A DNA stretch of 21,323 nt, from positions 1 through 21,323 of the forward strand of contig CAYHYG010000020.1 of NCBI GenBank assembly GCA_964360835.1, given 5' to 3'. Position 1 is the first letter of the stretch, and every line of letters begins with the position of its first letter. Origin of the DNA: CAYHYG01 sp964360835 (GTDB lineage Bacteria; Patescibacteriota; Patescibacteriia; UBA1558; 2-01-FULL-52-15). Shown here piece by piece: positions 6,328 to 13,204 of the stretch. The notes under the pieces are model-generated. The model saw nothing but the letters and a program-made list of their open reading frames with translations, was not told the origin of the DNA and did no database searches. The translations under genes and the position numbers were made by a program.

Positions 6328-7605
6328 TCACTTGCCCCAGACGGCTTCTTGTCTGACGAGTAACTCCGATGCTTTGGTCTGATCTTGCAGTAATGACTTG
6401 GCGACTTTTTCCATACGAGCACCTTGAGATCCTTTGACCAGAATCACAGCCGCTGAGTGCAAATGCTTGGATACATACATGTTGGCTTCAGCTGTAGATT
6501 TGAAACTAATGATCCTGTCCGAGGATAACCCCCGCTCCCCCGCGCTCTTGGCAATGGTGGCGGCTCGTTGACCAACGGTAATCAAGCGTTCTACGGACAG
6601 TTGGCCTATTAGTCTGCCTATATCAGCATGTCCAGACTGCTCCAAACTGCCGAGTTCCAACATATCGCCCAAAATGATCCACAAAGGAAGTTGCTTTATT
6701 TGTGACATAGTCTGCACCACGATCAGAGCTGATCGCACTGATTGCGGCGCGGCATTGTAGGTATCGTCTACTAAAATACTGCCGTGAATACCAGCCAAGA
6801 CTTTCATACGTCCTCTGGGCGCTACAAACGTCCGTAATCTCTGTGCCGCTGTTGTGATGGGTATGTTGAACTGTAAACCTACGGCAATAGCAGCCAAGGA
6901 GGCCAAAGCTTGTTCGCGAGATAATACTCCCGAGATAAATAAAGGAACTTTGAAGTCATCCGGACTATGAAGCTGGAATCGTATACCCCAAACGCCTTCT
7001 GATTCGACTAAGGCAAAGTCCTCGCCTCTGATGTCAGTCCCATCACCAAAACCATAAGTAATGACTGGAGGTTTAGCTTTACCGATGATAGTAGCAATGG
7101 CCTGATCATCGCTATTTAAAATCGCCACCCCTCCACTCCGTCGGTTAGTAAAAATATAGCTTTTCTCTCGGACGATATCAGCCGGAGTGGCAAAATTTTC
7201 CAAATGTGAGATGCCTAGCGCTGTCAAAACTGCGACATCAGGTGGCGCCAATCTAGTCAAATAATCTATATCACCGGGCTTATCTGCTCCCATCTCCAGC
7301 ACCAAAACTTTGGGATAATTCCCTCTTATCAGCAGGAGCCCAATCGCTTTCCAGCCAATAGCCAGCCAAGCCATAATATTTTTGCCCGGAGCATCACAAT
7401 CCAGAATAGTCAGAGGCAGACCGAATTCGTTATTAAAATTTTTGCTACTGGCACGCAAACTGACCGAGCCTTGGAGCACGGTCACAATCATTTCCTGAGT
7501 TGTGGTTTTACCCACGCTGCCGGTGACAGCCACGATCCGAGGTTGATATTTCTGGCGTACTGCTGTGGCCAACCAGGCCAACCAGACGATAGCTAACTTC
7601 TTCAT
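6328..7605 (-). CDS. murF: MurF, UDP-MurNAc-tripeptide:D-Ala-D-Ala ligase
   Basis: Adds D-Ala-D-Ala to the UDP-MurNAc-tripeptide in the cytoplasm using ATP, completing the pentapeptide of peptidoglycan precursors. Counted from the ATG, the ATP loop GSVGKTTT is at 29-36, LEMGADKPGDI at 103-113, the His-containing SHLEN at 133-137, NSDD at 164-167, the DDTYNAAPQS segment at 280-289 and ILGDMLELG at 311-319: central and C-terminal Mur-ligase domains. The N-terminal domain is very short (about 25 residues before the ATP loop), so the usual substrate-binding domain 1 is reduced or absent; total 425 residues. I chose ATG 7605; a TTG at 7629 overlaps the ftsI stop by 4 nt and is possible. It is the last gene of the division cluster. 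Confidence 0.92.
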   Translation of the reverse strand: MKKLAIVWLAWLATAVRQKYQPRIVAVTGSVGKTTTQEMIVTVLQGSVSLRASSKNFNNEFGLPLTILDCDAPGKNIMAWLAIGWKAIGLLLIRGNYPKVLVLEMGADKPGDIDYLTRLAPPDVAVLTALGISHLENFATPADIVREKSYIFTNRRSGGVAILNSDDQAIATIIGKAKPPVITYGFGDGTDIRGEDFALVESEGVWGIRFQLHSPDDFKVPLFISGVLSREQALASLAAIAVGLQFNIPITTAAQRLRTFVAPRGRMKVLAGIHGSILVDDTYNAAPQSVRSALIVVQTMSQIKQLPLWIILGDMLELGSLEQSGHADIGRLIGQLSVERLITVGQRAATIAKSAGERGLSSDRIISFKSTAEANMYVSKHLHSAAVILVKGSQGARMEKVAKSLLQDQTKASELLVRQEAVWGK

Positions 7606-7625
7606 GCGCTTAGTATAGCAAAAAA

Positions 7626-9359
7626 TCAACGTTCTGGCGGTATTTGATAGTAGTGCAAAAGGAATTCCGCCAATTCGCCAAACAGCGGCGCGGCGCTACT
7701 CTCTGCCCAACCGGCACCGCTGGGATTATTAAGTTTAGTCAACATGGTAAACTTGGGTTTGTTGGCTGGCGCAAAACCAATAAACGTTTGTATTGTTTTG
7801 CCGCCGTAGCTACCGCCCTCCGCCACCTGAGCTGTACCTGTCTTGCCAGCTACGTAGTAGCCTGGCACACCAGCGCGTTTACCAAAACCGTTTTCCACCA
7901 CGCTGACCATCATGGAGGTGACCTTGGCAGCTGTCTCAGGACGTATGACGTTACGGATAACCTCTGGCTGACGTTTATCCACGCGGCCGTCTGCGTAGCG
8001 GATTTCTTCCACAATATAGGGTTTATACAGTTTGCCTCCAGAAGCTAGGACATTTGACGCGGCTAGCATTTGCAACGGAGTGACAGTCAAACCTTGTCCA
8101 AAGGAAGCTGTGGCCTTGTGAATCAAACCATGTTTACTCAGACTACTGATATCGCCGGCAGATTCCTGATCCAGATCGAGATCAAATTTTTTGCCAAAAC
8201 CAAAATTACTGATGTAATCTCGAAATGTTTCATTAGTAACGTTCTGTGTGGCAAAGATCATACCGGTGTTGAGGGAATTCTCCAGAACTTGCGTCATAGT
8301 CTGGACACCGTGCGCTTTGCGATCCGAGTTCTTGATCTCAAAACCAGCTAGTTTAACTGTGCCACTATCTTCATAGCTGGTAGTCGGCTCTACCTTGCGG
8401 TCATCAATAGCGACAGCCATAGTGATGGCCTTGAGAACCGAACCCGGCTCATAAGCTTCAAAAACTGCGTTATTATTGAAATTACTGATGGTCTCCACTT
8501 GTTGGTACTGATTGGGATCGAAGCCGGGTGTATTACACATAGCCAAAATACGACCTGTCTGTGTCTCCATGATGATAACACTGCCTCCATTAGCTCCCAG
8601 CTCAACTGCTGACCGATCAAGGGCGCGACAGGCTTCGTACTGAATCGTCCGATCGAGGGTCAGCAACAAATCAGCTCCGTCAATCGCTTGGGATAGTTCT
8701 GAAGCGCCCGTAATAATAGCGCCACTGCCACTTTCGGCTACTGTCTGCTCAGCATTGGAGCCGGACAAAACATCATCCCAGTATCCTTCCAGCCCATAGA
8801 ACCCTTGGTTGCCTTTGTCACTGGCGCCATAGTAGCCCAGAATATGTGAGCCGACTTCTTTGTCAGGATAAAAACGCCAATACTCTTCACGCGAATAAAT
8901 TCCGGGCAAATCAATCTTTTTTACCAAAGCTAATTCTTGATCGGTTACCCTTTTTTTAATTGGTTCATAGATATCGCCTTCCTTTTCGACCCGTGGAAGG
9001 ATGTCGGCAACATCTAACCCTAGCGCACTAGCTAGCGCTTCGGCGGTATTTTGCGGCCTAGTGATCTCTGTCGGATTAATATATACCTCATACAAAATTT
9101 TATTAGCTACTAGCGGATACAAATCCTCGGATTGACTATTGGTATGATCCCGAGCAAAGATTTGACCTCGAGTGGCCGAAACTTCGGCCTGACGGAAATG
9201 CTGTTTCAAGGCAGCAGTAGCGTATTGCTCGTGGGCCAGGACCTGAAGCCAGAAAAGTCTCCAGACAACAGCTAAAAAAAATAAAAGAATAACGACCGAA
9301 ATAATCGTTATCCTCTGATCAATCCTGGCGTGCGCCCCGCGCTCCAAGCCGTAGACCAT
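7626..9359 (-). CDS. ftsI: Division-specific transpeptidase FtsI (class B PBP)
   Basis: Cross-links septal peptidoglycan on the outer side of the membrane, as partner of FtsW. Residues 17-40 form one transmembrane helix, followed by the PBP dimerisation domain (about 55-220; GYYG, GLEGYWDDVLSG) and the transpeptidase domain. The three active-site motifs are intact: S307-x-x-K310 in PGSVLK, S362-L-N364 and K506-T-G508. Length (577) is normal for FtsI. It starts with ATG 2 nt after the ftsL-like stop codon and precedes murF, as in classical division clusters. Position rather than sequence supports FtsI over an elongation-type PBP2. Confidence 0.92.
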   Translation of the reverse strand: MVYGLERGAHARIDQRITIISVVILLFFLAVVWRLFWLQVLAHEQYATAALKQHFRQAEVSATRGQIFARDHTNSQSEDLYPLVANKILYEVYINPTEITRPQNTAEALASALGLDVADILPRVEKEGDIYEPIKKRVTDQELALVKKIDLPGIYSREEYWRFYPDKEVGSHILGYYGASDKGNQGFYGLEGYWDDVLSGSNAEQTVAESGSGAIITGASELSQAIDGADLLLTLDRTIQYEACRALDRSAVELGANGGSVIIMETQTGRILAMCNTPGFDPNQYQQVETISNFNNNAVFEAYEPGSVLKAITMAVAIDDRKVEPTTSYEDSGTVKLAGFEIKNSDRKAHGVQTMTQVLENSLNTGMIFATQNVTNETFRDYISNFGFGKKFDLDLDQESAGDISSLSKHGLIHKATASFGQGLTVTPLQMLAASNVLASGGKLYKPYIVEEIRYADGRVDKRQPEVIRNVIRPETAAKVTSMMVSVVENGFGKRAGVPGYYVAGKTGTAQVAEGGSYGGKTIQTFIGFAPANKPKFTMLTKLNNPSGAGWAESSAAPLFGELAEFLLHYYQIPPER

Positions 9360-9361
9360 CT

Positions 9362-9673
9362 CTAACGGTTAATAGCCACGACGCCGCGCGGTTTGAGATA
9401 AAAGACAGAGTCAGCTCTGACCAAATTTAACTGACTGCTGGCGCTGGTCAGACGTTCGACTGATTGTAGTTGTGCCACTGCTACTACTAATTGCTCATGA
9501 GTGGCTGATATTTTCTTAATTTTCTCAGCTTGCAAGGTATATTCATAACTTTGGGTGGCAGCATGATTGGCAAATATTAACCGTGTCAAAAATGAGCCCA
9601 AAAGTAAAATGAGCAAGAAAATGTTGATATGATTCATCGATGGCATAATTTTTTTTGTTTTTGTTTTATTCAT
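9362..9673 (-). CDS. ftsL: FtsL-like divisome protein
   Basis: This 103-residue protein has a short basic cytoplasmic tail, one transmembrane helix (about residues 15-34) and a periplasmic heptad-like segment (about 40-75). It ends with ERLTSASSQLNLVRADSVFYLKP, resembling the end of FtsL coiled coils. Known FtsL proteins link FtsB/DivIC to FtsW-FtsI and activate septal synthesis. FtsL sequences are poorly conserved, so position between rsmH and ftsI is the main evidence. Its start overlaps the end of rsmH by 8 nt. Confidence 0.75.
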   Translation of the reverse strand: MNKTKTKKIMPSMNHINIFLLILLLGSFLTRLIFANHAATQSYEYTLQAEKIKKISATHEQLVVAVAQLQSVERLTSASSQLNLVRADSVFYLKPRGVVAINR

Positions 9674-10610
9674 ACGCTAGAACCTCCGCTACTCTCAGTA
9701 AGGCGCTGCGACTCCGAGGATTACGCTGCACCTCTGTCTCCGAGGGGCGGATAAGTTTTTTTGTTATTATTTTTAAACGAGCTTTGTGTCCGCAACGACA
9801 GAGAGGAATATTGGGCGGACAGATGCAATCTCTAGATTCTGCCTGAAAATACTGTTTGACTATCCTATCTTCTAATGAATGAAAGCTGATAATAGCTAGG
9901 CGTGCTCCTACCGGCAAAAAAGTGAAAATAGTGGGCAGGAATTCTTGAATATTATCTAACTCCTTATTGACGGCGATACGTAAGGCTTGGAAGGCTTTGG
10001 TCGCTGGATGTAATGAACGTTGCCACCGCGGAATTATCGATTCAATCAACTGTACCAGATCCTGAACACCGAACTCTGGCTTTTCTTTTCTCAAAGCTAC
10101 AATCGCCCGAGCTACTTTGCGCCAATCCCGCTCCTCACCATATTCCCGAAATAATGTACCGAGTTCTTCCTCACTCCATGAGCGTAAGATATCGTCAGCC
10201 CGTAAGCCGCTACGAGTATCAAAGCGCATATCCAGACTTCCTTGCTCATGGAACGAAAAACCTCGCTCAGCCGTGTCTAACTGATACGATGATAAGCCCA
10301 GGTCAAGTACAAGGCCGCTAATTGGGTTAAGTACAGATAGATCATCTTTTAGTGTTTGTATTTGTTTATAATTTATTAAACGTAGGGTGAGGCGTTCGCC
10401 GTAGCCTGCCAATCTTTCTGCGGCCGCCGCCACTGCTTGAGCATCCAGATCACACCCCAATAACTTCCCGTGCGGTGCTGTCAGATCGAGAAGCGCTTGC
10501 GCATGTCCACCGCCACCCACCGTGCCATCGATAAAGTTTTTATTACTACTCGCTTGTAACAAAGAACAAACTTCGGATACAAGCACCGGGGTATGCTGAA
10601 ATGTGGCCAT
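9666..10610 (-). CDS. rsmH: 16S rRNA m4C1402 methyltransferase RsmH (MraW)
   Basis: Methylates N4 of cytidine 1402 in 16S rRNA using S-adenosylmethionine, tuning the ribosomal P site. The start HTPVLVSEV, the SAM loop DGTVGGGGH (28-36), LVLDLGLSSYQLD, the FHSLEDRIVK motif, the Cys-rich CPPNIPLCRCG insertion and the closing NPRSRSALLRVAE are all present. Length (314) is normal. It follows mraZ after a 1-nt gap and overlaps the ftsL-like gene by 8 nt, the standard order of the division and cell-wall cluster. Confidence 0.96.
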   Translation of the reverse strand: MATFQHTPVLVSEVCSLLQASSNKNFIDGTVGGGGHAQALLDLTAPHGKLLGCDLDAQAVAAAAERLAGYGERLTLRLINYKQIQTLKDDLSVLNPISGLVLDLGLSSYQLDTAERGFSFHEQGSLDMRFDTRSGLRADDILRSWSEEELGTLFREYGEERDWRKVARAIVALRKEKPEFGVQDLVQLIESIIPRWQRSLHPATKAFQALRIAVNKELDNIQEFLPTIFTFLPVGARLAIISFHSLEDRIVKQYFQAESRDCICPPNIPLCRCGHKARLKIITKKLIRPSETEVQRNPRSRSALLRVAEVLAYE

Positions 10611-10611
10611 A

Positions 10612-11043
10612 CTACACCCCTAATTCACCTAAGGTTTCAGCTATGTCATTGCTTTCTTTTTCTGTTTTTTGTTTATATTGATCCCAAATTTTGGCATCCC
10701 AAATTTCTAAACGATCATAGAGACCGGCAATTACTACATTCTTTCCTAATCCCGCGAATTGCTTGAGATAGTCCGGTACCACGAAGCGTCCCATCTTGTC
10801 TAAGACAATTTCCATGGCTCCGGCCAACATCAGACGGGCAAAAGCTCGTGATTTGGCTTGACTGATCGGCAAAGCAGCCAACTTAACTGATAATTTCTGC
10901 CATTCCTCACGTGTATAGACAAATAAACAGTTGTCCAAACCCCTGGTCACAACCGATCCTTTGGCTAATCGTGCGCGAAAACGTGCCGGCAGAGCCAGAC
11001 GATTCTTGTCATCGATACTGTATTGATATTCGCCTATGAACAC
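10612..11043 (-). CDS. mraZ: MraZ, transcriptional regulator of the division cluster
   Basis: This 143-residue protein has two AbrB-like MraZ half-domains: MFIGEYQYSIDDKNRLALPARFR at the N-terminus (residues 1-23) and LDKMGRFVVPDYLKQFAGL in the middle. Known MraZ forms rings that bind repeated GTGG-type boxes upstream of its own gene and autoregulate the cluster. Such boxes are present here at 11239-11275. It is the first gene of mraZ-rsmH-ftsL-ftsI-murF. A hairpin-forming repeat (11073-11097) sits 30 nt before its start codon. Confidence 0.95.
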   Translation of the reverse strand: MFIGEYQYSIDDKNRLALPARFRARLAKGSVVTRGLDNCLFVYTREEWQKLSVKLAALPISQAKSRAFARLMLAGAMEIVLDKMGRFVVPDYLKQFAGLGKNVVIAGLYDRLEIWDAKIWDQYKQKTEKESNDIAETLGELGV

Positions 11044-11072
11044 GTTAATGAAAATTATTTAATAGCTGATAT

Positions 11073-11097
11073 CCTACGAAGCTTTAGCGAAGTAGGG
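11073..11097 (-). repeat. Leader hairpin repeat upstream of mraZ
   Basis: CCTAC at 11073-11077 pairs with GTAGG at 11092-11096 around a core that also pairs with itself (GCT/AGC). The same quasi-palindrome recurs at 17910-17933 in the rplJ leader, where its inverted sequence aligns with only a few changes. Confidence 0.6.
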
Positions 11098-11161
11098 TAA
11101 ACATTAGTAATTAGAAACTAGTAACTAGGGATTAGAGATTTAAATTTGAATTTTTAATTTT

Positions 11162-11191
11162 CCGCCTCGACGAGCCGAAGGCGAGACGGGT
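11162..11191. repeat. Small hairpin in the mraZ leader
   Basis: CCGCCTCG at the left arm pairs with CGAGACGG at the right arm with one mismatch, flanked by AT-rich sequence. It resembles a REP-like intergenic palindrome; orientation and function are unknown. Confidence 0.4.
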
Positions 11192-11223
11192 GAATTTTGA
11201 TTTTTTATCTTTGATTTTCCAAG

Positions 11224-11252
11224 TTATCCACAGATATCAGTACTTATCCCCA
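11224..11252 (+). promoter_or_regulatory. DnaA-box-like pair in the mraZ leader
   Basis: TTATCCACA at 11224-11232 is a perfect DnaA box, and TTATCCCCA at 11244-11252 differs at one base, spaced 20 bp start to start. The second one overlaps a MraZ-type box on the other strand. No further boxes or AT-rich unwinding element were seen, so this is not called an origin. Confidence 0.45.
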
Positions 11253-11275
11253 CTTTTTACCACTTACTACCCTAT
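11239..11275 (-). promoter_or_regulatory. MraZ-box array
   Basis: Read on the minus strand, AATAGGGTAG, TAAGTGGTAA, AAAGTGGGGA and TAAGTACTGA follow each other in exact 10-bp phase. The middle two carry AAGTGG, as in known MraZ sites (GTGG-type boxes, 10-bp period). They lie just downstream of the -10 at 11283-11288, a place where binding would block transcription. Confidence 0.65.
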
Positions 11276-11282
11276 TAAATAC

Positions 11283-11311
11283 ATTATACTCCACCTGAGA
11301 TGTAATGACAA
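11283..11311 (-). promoter_or_regulatory. Division-cluster (mraZ) promoter
   Basis: On the minus strand, TTGTCA (11311-11306), a 17-nt spacer and perfect TATAAT (11288-11283). The start near 11276 gives a leader of about 230 nt, which holds the MraZ boxes, the DnaA-like boxes and two hairpins. Confidence 0.8.
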
Positions 11312-11364
11312 CCACCCGGAGGTACTTATCAGGACATAATCGACTAAAGAAATCTAGGGTAACT

Positions 11365-11390
11365 AAAAAAGAACACGGGTAGACATGTTC
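11365..11390 (-). terminator. Intrinsic terminator of the tsaB-like operon
   Basis: On the minus strand, GAACA (11390-11386) pairs with TGTTC (11375-11371) and is followed by six T (11370-11365). The stem is short, so the strength is uncertain. It separates this operon from the mraZ promoter just downstream. Confidence 0.5.
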
Positions 11391-11417
11391 ACGGCGACAA
11401 AAACCGAATAAATCAGT

Positions 11418-11840
11418 CTAACGCTCTATTTTTATCTTATTACGCCTTTTTGTCTGACTAATTCGCGGTCCGGAAGCATATTCAGGTAAAAGAAAGGCTA
11501 CTGGCTGGTACTTTTTATACGATGAGATACTAACTTGATCGATCTCAGCTTGCGGCAAGAGAAAAATTTTGAATTTATGAACCCAAGCCAAAGTATTAGC
11601 CACGGCCAGTGCCAAACGAACAGCAACAAAACTATGAGGCAATATAAGGCCTACTGCTGAGACTTCTGTCCAGGACAAACGATGACGAGAAGTAAATTTC
11701 TCTAGCTGAGGCAACAGTGTCTGATCCAATTTGTCGTACGTTACCCTCAGTTGATGCCGTGAAGACGCCTGCAGTAAAAGTAAATGAAGCAGATTGTTCT
11801 GCGACAGATTGATGATGATAATAGATGCTTTAGCTGACAT
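11418..11840 (-). CDS. TsaB-like protein (t6A tRNA modification), short form
   Basis: The segment LPHSFVAVRLALAVANTLAW (residues about 68-87) matches the TsaB/YeaZ signature GPGSFTGLRIGLATAKGLA. The N-terminus has the ASIIIINLSQNN strand and a following variable part, as expected for an ASKHA-fold relative. Known TsaB pairs with TsaD to make threonylcarbamoyladenosine in tRNAs. At 140 residues it lacks the C-terminal half of standard TsaB (about 210-230), retaining mainly the dimerisation lobe. It overlaps the end of the upstream hydrolase gene by 11 nt. TsaB is my best guess from one signature and the fold plan. Confidence 0.6.
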   Translation of the reverse strand: MSAKASIIIINLSQNNLLHLLLLQASSRHQLRVTYDKLDQTLLPQLEKFTSRHRLSWTEVSAVGLILPHSFVAVRLALAVANTLAWVHKFKIFLLPQAEIDQVSISSYKKYQPVAFLLPEYASGPRISQTKRRNKIKIER

Positions 11841-12567
11841 ATGTCTGGAACCATTTAATTAAAAGCTTGTATAGCTGATTTCTAGCACTTGTGGTATCAA
11901 AATGATGATCGGTTTTGATCAGAGCCAGCTTTTTGTGTCGGTTGGGAATCACCCCATAGAGCAATCTGCCCTCTGCCGGTGGATTAATATGATCCTCTGT
12001 GCCATAGATTAACAATACGGGTTTTCTAATCCGGCGCGCAAATTTCAGCGGCAATACAGATTTTCTATCTTTCCAGAAATCAACTGCTACCCTCTGCCGT
12101 CCAATATGCGACTCCTTTTTCAACTGTTTCAGTAAACCACGTTGCAAATAATCCTGGTACAATCTCTGGGGTTGGGCATTGACGGCGATCAGAACAGCGG
12201 CATCAATACCGTTATTCGCCTGACCCAATTTTAATAAAGTAGCCAGACCACCCAAACTATGACCAATGACCACAATCTGCCGCTCTTTATAAGCTTGTTG
12301 AGATCGTAACCAAGAAATCACCGTCGACAAATCGGCTACATATGAACTTACTTTACGAAAGCGTAGCCCAGTCGAACTGTGACCATAGCCCGCAAAATCA
12401 AATTGAACCACTGTCCCGTGCCGTTGCAACTTGGCCTTCAAACCCTGTAATAAGGCATAACGGTGATCTGTGCCAAGGCCGTGAGCCAAGACAAAGACCG
12501 GCTTCAAATCTGTCTGACTGCCGGAAATCTTCAGATACAAACGTTTAGCCGCGGCTGAGATATACAT
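11830..12567 (-). CDS. Alpha/beta hydrolase
   Basis: This 245-residue protein has the alpha/beta hydrolase layout: oxyanion segment VLAHGLGTDHR (26-36), DFAGYGHSS (57-65), nucleophile elbow GHSLGG with Ser104, the acid in YGTEDHINPP (Asp192), and a late His in TDHHFDT (His221 or His222). The catalytic triad is thus complete. The substrate cannot be told; esterase or lipase-like serine hydrolase is the general expectation. It lies 2 nt after the HTH/nucleotidyltransferase-like gene and overlaps the TsaB-like gene, so the three are one operon. Confidence 0.85.
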   Translation of the reverse strand: MYISAAAKRLYLKISGSQTDLKPVFVLAHGLGTDHRYALLQGLKAKLQRHGTVVQFDFAGYGHSSTGLRFRKVSSYVADLSTVISWLRSQQAYKERQIVVIGHSLGGLATLLKLGQANNGIDAAVLIAVNAQPQRLYQDYLQRGLLKQLKKESHIGRQRVAVDFWKDRKSVLPLKFARRIRKPVLLIYGTEDHINPPAEGRLLYGVIPNRHKKLALIKTDHHFDTTSARNQLYKLLIKWFQTYVS

Positions 12568-12569
12568 GG

Positions 12570-13127
12570 CTAATGAACCAGCTTATCAACGATAACAATA
12601 GGCCGCAGGTTTAGTACTTGGTAGAGAAACTTATCGGTCACGCTACGACGATACAGATATTCTTTGCGGCTCATAATCGTATAGCGTAACTGCTGGTGGA
12701 ACTGACCGGAGAGCTTCTCAACCAGCTTGGCTACCGAATTTTTGTCAACCGTACCCACGATCAGGATATCAGTCTGCATCTCTTCGCCGATAAAAACTCC
12801 CGTCAACAAAAGCAACTGTGCGCCACGTAAACTGGCCAATTCTTTGGCTAGATGTTTCTCCAGCAAAATAAGAGATTTAACGATCAGTGACTTTAGCTCT
12901 GGTAGCAAAGGAAATTCCAGATTGAGATGCCACAAAGTCTTTGACTCTGACTTATTACCGATAACTAAACCCCAATCAGCCAGCTTGGACATTTCCGATT
13001 TGATGACACCTGGTGAGGCTTGTAATTGATGAGCTAGAGAAGTGGTCGTCCAGATCATAGTTGGTTGCTGAACCACCAAGCTGATCAATCCAGCACGTAT
13101 CGGAGAGCCAAAAATATGGTCTAACAT
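12570..13127 (-). CDS. Winged-helix protein with nucleotidyltransferase-like domain
   Basis: Counted from ATG 13127, residues about 1-75 form a winged helix: a starter helix DHIFGSPIRAGLISLV, a recognition part SLAHQLQASPGVIKSEMSKLADWGLV and a wing. The C-terminal part contains LLLTGVFIGEEMQTDILIVGTV, which has the pattern of the small nucleotidyltransferase fold often fused to such winged helices. It is probably a transcription regulator; catalytic activity is doubtful because only one clear acidic motif is seen. A TTG at 13145 could add 6 residues, but it overlaps the -10 box, so ATG is preferred. It is the first gene of the operon with the hydrolase and TsaB-like genes. Confidence 0.65.
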   Translation of the reverse strand: MLDHIFGSPIRAGLISLVVQQPTMIWTTTSLAHQLQASPGVIKSEMSKLADWGLVIGNKSESKTLWHLNLEFPLLPELKSLIVKSLILLEKHLAKELASLRGAQLLLLTGVFIGEEMQTDILIVGTVDKNSVAKLVEKLSGQFHQQLRYTIMSRKEYLYRRSVTDKFLYQVLNLRPIVIVDKLVH

Positions 13128-13132
13128 ATTTG

Positions 13133-13143
13133 GCCAGTATAAC
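13133..13143 (-). promoter_or_regulatory. Extended -10 promoter of the HTH-hydrolase-tsaB operon
   Basis: On the minus strand, TATACT (13141-13136) is preceded by TGT, an extended -10. No good -35 is visible at 17-18 nt. The start would fall near the ATG at 13127, so the mRNA is nearly leaderless. Confidence 0.4.
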
Positions 13144-13204
13144 AAAAAAAATGAAAAAATACGATGGCATTAGCTCAAAAAAAATGATACGATACCTATA
13201 GTCT

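Noticed and set aside
11224..11252. Chromosomal origin of replication at DnaA-like boxes
   Set aside because: Only two boxes, no dnaA/dnaN neighbours, and one box is better explained as a MraZ site.
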